Position numbers and translations under genes: made by a program
NCBI RefSeq assembly: GCF_013177695.1
Contig: NZ_WOEY01000074.1
Location: 1 to 46,251, forward strand
Direction: 5' to 3'
Length of the DNA stretch: 46,251 nt
Origin: Paraburkholderia solitsugae
GTDB taxonomy: Bacteria; Pseudomonadota; Gammaproteobacteria; Burkholderiales; Burkholderiaceae
Shown here: one piece after another, positions 16,124-23,643 of the stretch
Layout: every line of letters begins with the position of its first letter
How positions within the stretch are numbered: the first letter of the stretch is position 1
Notes under the pieces: model-generated
What the model was told of the DNA's origin: nothing
What the model saw: only the letters and a program-made list of their open reading frames with translations
Databases searched by the model: none

Positions 16124-17146
16124 GTGTTCAGTTCCCTCTACCCGCTCGTACGCGCCCAACTCTTTCGCATGGACGCGGAAGACGCTCACCACCTGACCTT
16201 GCGCATCCTCGGCGCCGCCGGCCGCACCGGCCTTGCCGGCGCGCTCGCGCCACGCGTGCCGGATGCGCCGCGCACCGTGATGGGGCTGACGTTCAAGAAC
16301 CCGGTCGGGCTCGCCGCGGGCCTCGACAAAGACGGCGCGTGCATCGACGGTCTGGCGGCGCTCGGTTTCGGTTTCATCGAAGTGGGCACGGTCACGCCGC
16401 GCGCTCAGCCGGGCAATCCGCGCCCGCGCATGTTCCGCCTGCCCGAGGCGAATGCCGTGATCAACCGCATGGGCTTCAACAACGCGGGCGTCGACCAGTT
16501 CGTCAAGAACGTGCAGGCCGCGCGCTATCGCGGCATTCTCGGGCTGAACATCGGCAAGAACGCCGACACGCCGATCGAACGCGCCGCCGAAGACTATCTC
16601 TACTGCCTCGAACGCGTGTACCCGTTTGCGAGCTACGTGACGGTCAACATCTCGTCGCCGAATACGAAGAACCTGCGCCAGTTGCAAGGCGCGGGCGAAC
16701 TCGACGCGCTGCTCGCCGCGCTGAAGGACAAGCAGCAGCGTCTCGCCGACATGCACGGCAAGCTGGTGCCGCTGGCACTGAAGATCGCGCCGGACCTCGA
16801 CGACGAACAGATCAAATCGATCGCCGATACGCTGTTGCGCCACAAGTTCGAAGGCGTGATCGCCACCAACACCACACTGTCGCGCACCGCCGTCAGCGGC
16901 ATGCAATACGGCGACGAAGCCGGCGGCCTGTCGGGCAAGCCGGTGTTCGACGCGTCGAACGAAGTGATCCGCAAACTGCGCAAGGAAGTCGGCGAAACGG
17001 TGCCGATCATCGGTGTGGGCGGGATTTTTTCAGGCGAGGACGCGCGCGCGAAGCTCGCGGCGGGCGCTTCGCTGGTGCAACTCTATACCGGCTTCATCTA
17101 CCGCGGACCGGCGCTGGTGGCCGAATGCGCGCAGGCGCTGCGCTAA
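16124..17146 (+). CDS. pyrD: Dihydroorotate dehydrogenase (quinone), class 2
   Basis: The inner-membrane-associated FMN enzyme oxidises dihydroorotate to orotate, passing electrons to ubiquinone, in pyrimidine synthesis. The amphipathic N-terminal helix (FSSLYPLVRAQLF), the FMN/substrate motif NPVGLAAGLDKDG, NRMGFNN, the catalytic Ser region NISSPNTKNLR and GVGGIFSGEDA are complete. I prefer GTG 16124 because homologues begin at FSSLYP and because TAAAAT at 16081-16086 looks like a -10 box, which would put an alternative ATG at 16085 outside the mRNA; ATG 16085 would add 13 residues. Confidence 0.95.
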   Translation: MFSSLYPLVRAQLFRMDAEDAHHLTLRILGAAGRTGLAGALAPRVPDAPRTVMGLTFKNPVGLAAGLDKDGACIDGLAALGFGFIEVGTVTPRAQPGNPRPRMFRLPEANAVINRMGFNNAGVDQFVKNVQAARYRGILGLNIGKNADTPIERAAEDYLYCLERVYPFASYVTVNISSPNTKNLRQLQGAGELDALLAALKDKQQRLADMHGKLVPLALKIAPDLDDEQIKSIADTLLRHKFEGVIATNTTLSRTAVSGMQYGDEAGGLSGKPVFDASNEVIRKLRKEVGETVPIIGVGGIFSGEDARAKLAAGASLVQLYTGFIYRGPALVAECAQALR

Positions 17147-17242
17147 AGTCATATAGACATAAACAAACGATATTTAGATTTCGATAGCCTGCTTTGTTAT
17201 GCTTTTGTCTGTTAAAACGCCAGACGAACAAAAAGGAACACG

Positions 17243-18037
17243 ATGAATTTTGGCTTGCTGAAAAAGATGCTCGTCGTCGGCCTGATCGGCGCGTCGTTTA
17301 CTGCTGTCGCCGCCCACGCGGACGACCTGCTCGACCAGGTCAAACAGCGCGGCACGCTGCGCATCGGTCTGGAAGGCACCTTCCCGCCGTTCAATTCGAA
17401 AGCGCCGTCGGGCGAACTGGTCGGCTATGACGTCGACGTCGCCAAGGCCGTCGCCGCCAAGCTCGGCGTGAAGCCGGAGTTCGTCACGACCGAGTGGAGC
17501 GGCATCATCGCCGGTCTGCAGGCGAACAAGTTCGACGTGATCGTCAACCAGGTCGGCATCACCGACGCGCGCAAGCAGGTACTCGATTTCTCGCCGGCCT
17601 ACACGTACTCGGCCGCGCAGCTGATCCAGCGTAAGGACGACACGCGCCAGTTCAAATCGCTCGACGATCTGAAGGGCAAGAAGCTCGGCGTCGGTCTGGG
17701 CACGAACTACATGGACATGGCGAAGTCGGTGCCGGGCATCGACGTGAAGACGTATCCGGGCGCGCCTGAATACCTGCGCGATCTGGCCGCCGGACGTCTG
17801 GACGCGGCACTGAACGACCGCCTGATGCTCGCGTATCTGATGAAGAACTCGCAGTTGCCGCTGCGCACGGGCGCGACGGTCGGCGCGGGCAACCCGTCGG
17901 GCATTCCGTTCAAGAAGGACAATCCGAAGTTCGCCAAGGCGATCGACGACGCAATGACCCAGCTTGAAGCGGACGGCACGTTCTCGAAGATCTCGGACAA
18001 ATGGTTCGGCATCGACGTCAGCAACCCGGTCAAGTAA
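17243..18037 (+). CDS. Amino acid (cystine-type) ABC transporter, periplasmic binding protein
   Basis: A signal peptide (cleavage after AHA near residue 26) leads a family 3 solute-binding protein: RGTLRIGLEGTFPPFN, the GYDVDVAKAVAAKLG segment, and the second lobe with GVGLGTNYM. The sequence resembles FliY/TcyA-type cystine binders; other polar amino acids are possible. AAGGA seven bases before ATG 17243 supports the start. A strong hairpin (18054-18087) separates it from the permease gene, which may give more binding protein than permease, a common arrangement. The ATPase gene is not in this window. Confidence 0.9.
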   Translation: MNFGLLKKMLVVGLIGASFTAVAAHADDLLDQVKQRGTLRIGLEGTFPPFNSKAPSGELVGYDVDVAKAVAAKLGVKPEFVTTEWSGIIAGLQANKFDVIVNQVGITDARKQVLDFSPAYTYSAAQLIQRKDDTRQFKSLDDLKGKKLGVGLGTNYMDMAKSVPGIDVKTYPGAPEYLRDLAAGRLDAALNDRLMLAYLMKNSQLPLRTGATVGAGNPSGIPFKKDNPKFAKAIDDAMTQLEADGTFSKISDKWFGIDVSNPVK

Positions 18038-18053
18038 CGCGCGCTGGATGAAA

Positions 18054-18092
18054 CGAAGGGCGGCATCGTTGATGATGCCGCCCTTCGCTTTT
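18054..18092 (+). terminator. Hairpin between binding-protein and permease genes
   Basis: A 14-bp perfect stem (18054-18067 with 18074-18087), loop of 6, is followed by CTTTT. As an intercistronic element it could be a partial terminator that lowers permease expression or stabilise the upstream message. Confidence 0.85.
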
Positions 18093-18162
18093 GCGGCCCC
18101 CGCGCTCACGCCCGCCAATGTTTATGATGTGCGCTTTGCCGCGCTAACCCTACCCACCGCTC

Positions 18163-18822
18163 ATGTCCACCACTTCCCTGCTCGTCCAATCGCTTCCTGT
18201 GCTCGCACAGGGTGCCGTCCTGACGGTCAAGTTCGCGGTTCTGTCGATGGTCTTCGGCCTGATTGCCGGCGCCGTGCTCGCGGTGATGGGCATCAGCCAC
18301 AACCGCGCGCTGAACTGGATCGCGCGCGTGTATGTCAGCGTGTTCCGCGGCACGCCGCTGCTCGTGCAGATCTTCGTGATCTATTACGGCTTGCCGAGTC
18401 TCGGTATTTCGCTCGACCCCACGCCCGCGGGCGTGATCGCGTTGTCGGCGAACGTGGCGGCGTACCTGTCGGAAAGCATGCGGGGCGCGATTCTCGGCAT
18501 CCACAACGGCCAGTGGCTGGCGGCGTACAGCCTGGGGCTCTCGCGGCGCCAGACGCTGCGCTACGTGATCGCACCACAGGCCTTGCGCATTGCCGTACCG
18601 AGTCTGTCGAACAGCTTGATCAGCCTGATCAAGGATACGTCGCTGGTATCGGTGATTACCGTGACCGAATTGCTGCGCAGCGCGCAGGAGATCATTGCGT
18701 CGACCTATCAGCCGCTGCCGCTGTACCTCGCGGCAGCCGCGGTCTACTGGGTGCTATGCCAGGTGCTCGAGTGGGTGCAGCACTGGTACGAAAAGCGCTT
18801 GGCGCTGCCGTCGCGCCACTGA
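18163..18822 (+). CDS. Amino acid (cystine-type) ABC transporter permease
   Basis: This 219-residue inner-membrane protein is a His/Glu/Gln/Arg-type permease with about five membrane helices; VFRGTPLLVQIFVIYYGLP and the EAA-type loop LGLSRRQTLRYVIAPQALRIAVPSL are clear. It resembles YecS/TcyL. It works with the binding protein upstream, from which it is separated by 125 bases and a hairpin. Shine-Dalgarno sequence is poor. It converges on lepB. Confidence 0.9.
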   Translation: MSTTSLLVQSLPVLAQGAVLTVKFAVLSMVFGLIAGAVLAVMGISHNRALNWIARVYVSVFRGTPLLVQIFVIYYGLPSLGISLDPTPAGVIALSANVAAYLSESMRGAILGIHNGQWLAAYSLGLSRRQTLRYVIAPQALRIAVPSLSNSLISLIKDTSLVSVITVTELLRSAQEIIASTYQPLPLYLAAAAVYWVLCQVLEWVQHWYEKRLALPSRH

Positions 18823-18846
18823 ACCTGAGCATCTCTCGCCGCCAAC

Positions 18847-19545
18847 CTACCGGCTGGCGGCTAGCGACGCCGCATCCAGCGGCGCGCCGAAGCGCTCGAA
18901 GCGCGGTTTGTAGAAGTGATCCGGGTCGAGCGAAAACGCAACGTGACGCGTGCGGCCCATCAGTTCCTTGCGCGGAAAGAAGCCGAAGTACCGCGAGTCG
19001 GCGCTATCGTCGCGATTGTCACCGAGCATCAGATACTCGCCTTGCGGCACGACCACCGGCCCGAACGAATTGCGCGGACTCGGCGCGTCAGGCGCCAGCC
19101 GCACCGTGTGCATAACGCCGTCGAAGCGCTCGGTCAGATAGTCGCCGGGGGACGCCGCATCGCCCGGCAGCGGCTTCAGGTGCAGCGGCTGATAATCCGC
19201 GCGCACCCCGTTCACGTACAGCACGTTGTCGCGCATGGCGACGCTGTCACCGGGCAAGCCGATCAGACGCTTGACGATCAACTCATGCGCGGCCGACGAA
19301 TCGATCGTGACAATATCGCCGCGCTGCGGATCGTGCAGATGCGCGATCGTGATGTGGGTAAGTGGCACGCGCAGGTCGTAGGCCATTTTGTCGACGAAAA
19401 TCCGGTCGCCTTCGCGGATTGTCGGCAACATCGAACCACTCGGCACGACGTTCCAGTCGGCCACGGCGCTGCGGAACAGCACCATCAGAAACAGAAAGGC
19501 GACGAGGCTCTTGTTGTCGCGCCACAGTTTTCCAAGCATGCGCAT
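18847..19545 (-). CDS. lepB: Signal peptidase I
   Basis: The inner-membrane serine protease cleaves Sec and Tat signal peptides. After one N-terminal membrane anchor (about residues 14-29) it shows the catalytic Ser38 in PSGSMLPT and the base Lys92 in VKRLIGLPGD, then GDNRDDSADSR near the end. ATG 19545 is chosen with GGAG nine bases upstream; a TTG at 19560 and an ATG at 19539 are also in frame. At 232 residues with a single anchor it is shorter than the main LepB of proteobacteria (~300), so it may be a second copy. No lepA or rnc is adjacent. Confidence 0.92.
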   Translation of the reverse strand: MRMLGKLWRDNKSLVAFLFLMVLFRSAVADWNVVPSGSMLPTIREGDRIFVDKMAYDLRVPLTHITIAHLHDPQRGDIVTIDSSAAHELIVKRLIGLPGDSVAMRDNVLYVNGVRADYQPLHLKPLPGDAASPGDYLTERFDGVMHTVRLAPDAPSPRNSFGPVVVPQGEYLMLGDNRDDSADSRYFGFFPRKELMGRTRHVAFSLDPDHFYKPRFERFGAPLDAASLAASR

Positions 19546-19664
19546 CGCAGGCGGCTCCAATGGAAGGTGATCGAAAGCTGTGGGCAGGCGGACCCTTTTT
19601 ATTCGAGTCAGTGTGCCCGCGCAAATCGTACCACCGCCGCTGGAAGCAACGCGTCAAGCGGCCC

Positions 19665-20663
19665 TCACTCCCCCGCGAACTTGAGCCCCAACGCGGCGCG
19701 CGCGGCGTCGGCCATCTCGATCATCTGCAGCGACTTACTATGCGGCATCAGCGGGCTCTCCGTCTGCCCCGCTCGAATCAGCTCGCAGAAATGCGTGGTC
19801 TCGTAGTTCAGACCGCCGCCTTCGAACGGTTCGTCGAACTCGACCACACGACCGTCGGCGTGCCGGATCGTCGCGCGCGCCGGATTCCACCAGGGTTCGT
19901 GAATCGTGACATGGCCGCCCTTGGCCATCAGCAACGCGTCGCCCTTGCCGTGCAGGTCGAGTCCGCAAAACAGCTGCGCAATGCCACGCTCATGCTGGCT
20001 GTTCAGGCTCGCGAACGTATCGACGCCGGTCGAGCCGAGCCGCCCAAGCGTCTGCACCTCACGCGGCGCACCGAGCCAGTCGACCGCGAGAAACATCTCG
20101 TAGACGCCAATATCGAGCAGCGCGCCGCCCGCATGCTCGAACGACATGGACGGATGATCGTCCGGCACGCCCGGCACCGAACAGCCGGCGCGCACGAAAC
20201 CCACCTCGCCGATCGGCTCGGCATCCAGATGCGCGCGCAACTTTCTGTACAGCGGATAAAACGGCGGCTTCATGGCTTCCATGAAAAGCCGTTGCTCGGC
20301 GCGCGCGACCTCAAGCACGCGCTCGAGTTGCGGCTTGTTGATGGTGGCGGGTTTTTCGCACAGTACGTGCAGACCGGCTTGAAGCGCGGCGATCGCATAG
20401 CCGGCGTGACTGTCCTGGACGGTGGCGATATAAAGCGCGTCGATACCGCTCGCGAGCAGTGCCTCGAAACTCGCACACACCTCGCCACCGAATTCCTGGG
20501 CGAAGGCCATGGCCGGTTCGGCGCGACGTGACCACAGCGCGGTCAGTTGCGCGTGCGGCACGTGTGTGAGTCCTTGAGCAAATCGACGGGCGATGCGGCC
20601 CGTCCCGACGATCCCCCAGCGAATCATGCCGCCCGAGGGGGCTTCTTGCATTGCGATTGTCAT
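19665..20663 (-). CDS. Gfo/Idh/MocA-family oxidoreductase
   Basis: The 332-residue protein has an N-terminal NAD(P) Rossmann fold (WGIVGTGRIARRF), the conserved CEKPATIN with the catalytic Lys, and the C-terminal alpha/beta domain (GGALLDIGVYE, then His-containing segments). It is probably a sugar, inositol or trans-dihydrodiol dehydrogenase; the substrate cannot be read. AAGGA sits close to ATG 20663; an upstream ATG at 20711 is in frame. A FadR-type regulator gene follows upstream on the same strand, about 140 bases away, and may control it. Confidence 0.9.
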   Translation of the reverse strand: MTIAMQEAPSGGMIRWGIVGTGRIARRFAQGLTHVPHAQLTALWSRRAEPAMAFAQEFGGEVCASFEALLASGIDALYIATVQDSHAGYAIAALQAGLHVLCEKPATINKPQLERVLEVARAEQRLFMEAMKPPFYPLYRKLRAHLDAEPIGEVGFVRAGCSVPGVPDDHPSMSFEHAGGALLDIGVYEMFLAVDWLGAPREVQTLGRLGSTGVDTFASLNSQHERGIAQLFCGLDLHGKGDALLMAKGGHVTIHEPWWNPARATIRHADGRVVEFDEPFEGGGLNYETTHFCELIRAGQTESPLMPHSKSLQMIEMADAARAALGLKFAGE

Positions 20664-20804
20664 CGTTCCTTCGAGTCCGTGCAGTTCAGAACAGGCGCTA
20701 TTGTGACGCAAGCCGTGCGCACATGCGCCGGCAGCTTGCTGCGCCGTCCGTTATGCAAGGTCTCTGCGGGAAGACAACCTGAGCTGCCGCCGTAGCGGCC
20801 ACGC

Positions 20805-21524
20805 TCAGCCGCGCACCGGCGGTTCCGACGTAAAGTTGCTGCCGAGCTCTTCCGTGGTGTAGTCGATCATCGCCAGCGAGGCGATCTCCGCTTCCTTCGG
20901 ATCGCGCCGTTCGATCGCTTCGATCACGCGCTGATGCGTGCTCACCGCCTTCTCCCACATCCCTTCCTTGTGATTGACGATCGGGTTGACGGTCGACAGC
21001 GCGCCGCGAATGATCGCCGCCATCTGTTTGAAGAACTGATTACCGCTCGCCACCACGATGCGCGCGTGGAAGAGTTCATCAGCGGCCTGATAGCCGGGTT
21101 CGCCCGGCCGGATCAAGCGGAACGCGTCGAACGCCTCGCGAATCGCCGCGATGTCGGCGGCACTGCCGCGCGCGGCCGCCTGCGCCGAGGCGCGCGGTTC
21201 GATCAGAATGCGAAACTCGATCACGTCGCGCAAAAACAGCGGATCGGGCTTCGCGCGAAAACGCCAGTTCACGACGTCCTCGTCGATCATGCGCCAATCG
21301 CTCATCGGCCGGATGCGCGTGCCGATCTTGGGCCGCACGTCCAGCATGTCGCGCGCGAGCAGCATCGACAGCGCCTCGCGCATGACGGTGCGGCTGACGT
21401 CGAACTCCTTCGACAGCACATCCTGCGGTGGCAGGATGGCGCCGTATTTCTCTTCGACGATGCCAGTCACAAGTCCGTCCATGACTTTGCTGACCAGCGA
21501 TCGATCCTTGTTTGCCTGTTCCAT
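20805..21524 (-). CDS. FadR-subfamily (GntR) transcriptional regulator
   Basis: The 239-residue protein has a winged helix (residues ~10-75; LPPQDVLSKEFDVSRTVMREALSML) and an all-helical FCD domain with the metal/ligand residues Asp/His spread along EFRILIEPRASA, ELFHARIVVASGN and VSTHQRVIEAI. FCD regulators usually sense sugar acids or carboxylates. GAGAGGG precedes the ATG. Its nearest target is the Gfo/Idh/MocA oxidoreductase downstream on the same strand. Confidence 0.92.
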   Translation of the reverse strand: MEQANKDRSLVSKVMDGLVTGIVEEKYGAILPPQDVLSKEFDVSRTVMREALSMLLARDMLDVRPKIGTRIRPMSDWRMIDEDVVNWRFRAKPDPLFLRDVIEFRILIEPRASAQAAARGSAADIAAIREAFDAFRLIRPGEPGYQAADELFHARIVVASGNQFFKQMAAIIRGALSTVNPIVNHKEGMWEKAVSTHQRVIEAIERRDPKEAEIASLAMIDYTTEELGSNFTSEPPVRG

Positions 21525-22020
21525 GACCCTCTCTCCCCGAAGCGGTGTTTGCCCCCGCGTAGCCTGTTGATCAAGCGGCCCAAGTGTGTCGTTTTATCGG
21601 TGTGTCATTGTTCTTTTACGATACGTTGCTAGCTTCGAAACGGTTGCGCCAGTTGGGAAACGTCCTGAGAGGGTTATCCCTCTGAAGAATTGTTTCGTCC
21701 GTGTAACGCCGCATGGTTCGACGGGCCACAAGCTTGCGTCTCAAGCGTGCCTGCGTTGCAGAATTTGCATAGTGCGAAGACGCACGTAGTGAATCGAATT
21801 GTCTGATCCACACCCCCTGGGCGGATCCGGACAGGCGCAAAAGGACTGGCGCAACGATGCGACACGTCAGGCGGCGAACATCGTCGGTCGTTAAATGTAG
21901 AAAACGCGGGCGAATTGAAAGGAAACTCAGCGAACTCGCCGCCTTGGCCGGCGCCCGTCGTGAGCCGGGTTGTGAGCGGCATGGTGACCGGTAGGGCAAG
22001 CGGTGAGGTAAACCGTGTCT
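21525..22020. other. Intergenic region without a recognised gene
   Basis: About 500 bases between the FadR-type gene (start at 21524) and the 3' end of the flavin reductase gene. Frames here look like shadows with biased composition. An imperfect inverted repeat TGTCTGATCC (21800-21809) with GGATCCGGACA (21823-21833) could be a regulator site but is weak. Confidence 0.4.
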
Positions 22021-22062
22021 CGAAGCGGGTGTCCCAAAGCGGGTGTCTCAAAGCGGTGTGCC
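22021..22062. repeat. Three tandem 14-bp repeats across the flavin reductase stop codon
   Basis: Units 22021-22034, 22035-22048 and 22049-22062 share CAAAGCGGGTGTC(T/C), with the first differing at one base and the last at a few. The stop codon of the minus-strand gene (22048-22050) lies at the junction of two units. Confidence 0.8.
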
Positions 22063-22734
22063 CACCGACGCATAGCGCCCGCCAAAGAAGATCAGCGGCG
22101 CGTGTTCGTCGAGCGAGAACACCAGCACTTCGCCGACAAAGAGCGTGTGGTCGCCGCACGGATGCCGGTCCACCATGCGCGCCGCGAAACGGGCCGCGGC
22201 GTGTTCGAGCAGCACCACGTCCGGCAAGCCGTCCACCGGCGCGAAACGCGGCGCAAGCCGGCGCTGCGGCTCGCCGGCGAAATGGCGGCTATGGGGTTCC
22301 TGGGCATCGGACAACACACTCACGCCGAACCTCGCGCTGTTCATCAGACGCTCGTGCATGCGCGCACGGTGCCCGACCGACACGACGATCAGCGGTGGCT
22401 TGAGCGATCCGGACATGAAGGCATTGGCGGTCATCGCGTGCATCCCGCCGCCACTGCCGGTCGAAATCACCACGACGCCGGTGGCAAAACGGCCCAGCGC
22501 ATGGCGGAAACGGCGCTCGTCGAACACGTTCGCACCGGTCGCGTCAAGACAGGCCGCGCCGGACTTTGCGTCGCCCCCGGCGCGCTCCATCACCGCGTGG
22601 GCGATCGAATCGGAGGGGCACGCGGCAAACGCCTCACACGCGAGCATCGCCGGCTGGACGGACAAGCACGTAGCCGTTTCGGTGACGCCCGCCGTCGAGG
22701 CAATCGGATTGCCTGGTTCAACGATGCGATTCAT
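22048..22734 (-). CDS. Flavin reductase-like (HpaC/RutF-type) protein
   Basis: Residues ~72-228 form the flavin-reductase-like split barrel (FRHALGRFATGVVVIST, TANAFMSGSLKPPLIVVSVG, and CGDHTLFVGEVL); the family reduces FMN or FAD with NAD(P)H to feed a partner monooxygenase. A non-conserved N-terminal extension of about 70 residues with three Cys precedes the domain and is unusual. It lies 23 bases after a methyltransferase gene in a minus-strand group with a tandem hydrolase. The partner monooxygenase is not adjacent. Confidence 0.88.
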   Translation of the reverse strand: MNRIVEPGNPIASTAGVTETATCLSVQPAMLACEAFAACPSDSIAHAVMERAGGDAKSGAACLDATGANVFDERRFRHALGRFATGVVVISTGSGGGMHAMTANAFMSGSLKPPLIVVSVGHRARMHERLMNSARFGVSVLSDAQEPHSRHFAGEPQRRLAPRFAPVDGLPDVVLLEHAAARFAARMVDRHPCGDHTLFVGEVLVFSLDEHAPLIFFGGRYASVGTPL

Positions 22735-22757
22735 GTGCCATTCCCGTTAGCGTTCAA

Positions 22758-23591
22758 TCAGTCGAAGCGGCACGCGGCAAACGGTTTGCGCGCAATGAAG
22801 TGAAACCACCACGCGTCACTGGTTTCCACGTCGTCAGCAATGCGATTGCCTTCGCAACTGCCGAACACCGCGTCGCTCTGAAAACCGATCTGCGCGAGTT
22901 GCCGGCGCTGCTCACGCAGCGTCGTATAGACGATCACAATGCCGAAGTTGTGCGCCGCTGCCGTCTTCACTGCATAGTCGCCGTAGTCGTGATTCAGCTT
23001 CACGTTGCGCATATAGTTCAACGTGCCGAGCTGAAAACTCCGCATCGAGCGCAGCGTGCGCCAGCCGAGCTTGAGCGGATTGAAGGTGAATTGCGGCAGC
23101 AATTGCCAGATGTTCTCGCGATAACCCGGGCCGCCGCGGTTGTGCGAAGAGAACAGCACATACCCGCCGGGCCGCACCACGCGATACATCTCTTCGAGGA
23201 TCTTCACGCGATCGTCGTAGTCCACGCAATCGATGCCGTTCCAGCTGAACTCCACGAGCCCATAATGCCCCGACGGCAGCGCCGACATGTCGCGCGCATC
23301 CATATGCCGCAAATCGAGGTCGGGATAGCGCGACTTTGCGATCTCCAGCAGTTTCAGCGTGTAATCGACGCCGGTGTAGTCGTTCGAGATCGACGTCATC
23401 AGCGGGATCGTGCGGCCCGTGCCGATACCGATATCGAGCAACGGCTCACCGGCGCAGCGCGGCGCGAGCCACTTGAACGCGGCCTGCTCACCGGGGTCCG
23501 AGAAAGTTTTCTCGAGCGTGAATTCGCGGGTGGCATCCGGCGAATTCCATGCGACGCGGTTGACGCGGTCCAACTCGGATTGATTGTTCAT
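22758..23591 (-). CDS. SAM-dependent class I methyltransferase
   Basis: The SAM-binding motif LLDIGIGTGRTIPL and the motif post-I/II segments (YTGVDYTLKLLEIA, RHMDARDMSALP, FSWNGIDCVDY, VVRPGGYVLFSSHN) place it in the Methyltransf_11/25 group; the acceptor is not evident. ATG 23591 is chosen because GGAG lies six bases upstream; ATG 23603 is also possible, and the frame from 23678 would overlap the upstream gene. It sits between the tandem hydrolase and the flavin reductase. Confidence 0.88.
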   Translation of the reverse strand: MNNQSELDRVNRVAWNSPDATREFTLEKTFSDPGEQAAFKWLAPRCAGEPLLDIGIGTGRTIPLMTSISNDYTGVDYTLKLLEIAKSRYPDLDLRHMDARDMSALPSGHYGLVEFSWNGIDCVDYDDRVKILEEMYRVVRPGGYVLFSSHNRGGPGYRENIWQLLPQFTFNPLKLGWRTLRSMRSFQLGTLNYMRNVKLNHDYGDYAVKTAAAHNFGIVIVYTTLREQRRQLAQIGFQSDAVFGSCEGNRIADDVETSDAWWFHFIARKPFAACRFD

Positions 23592-23643
23592 GGCTTGCTC
23601 CATCGGAGTGGAAGTGCGCTGGAGAGACAGTCCAGCGTATCCA

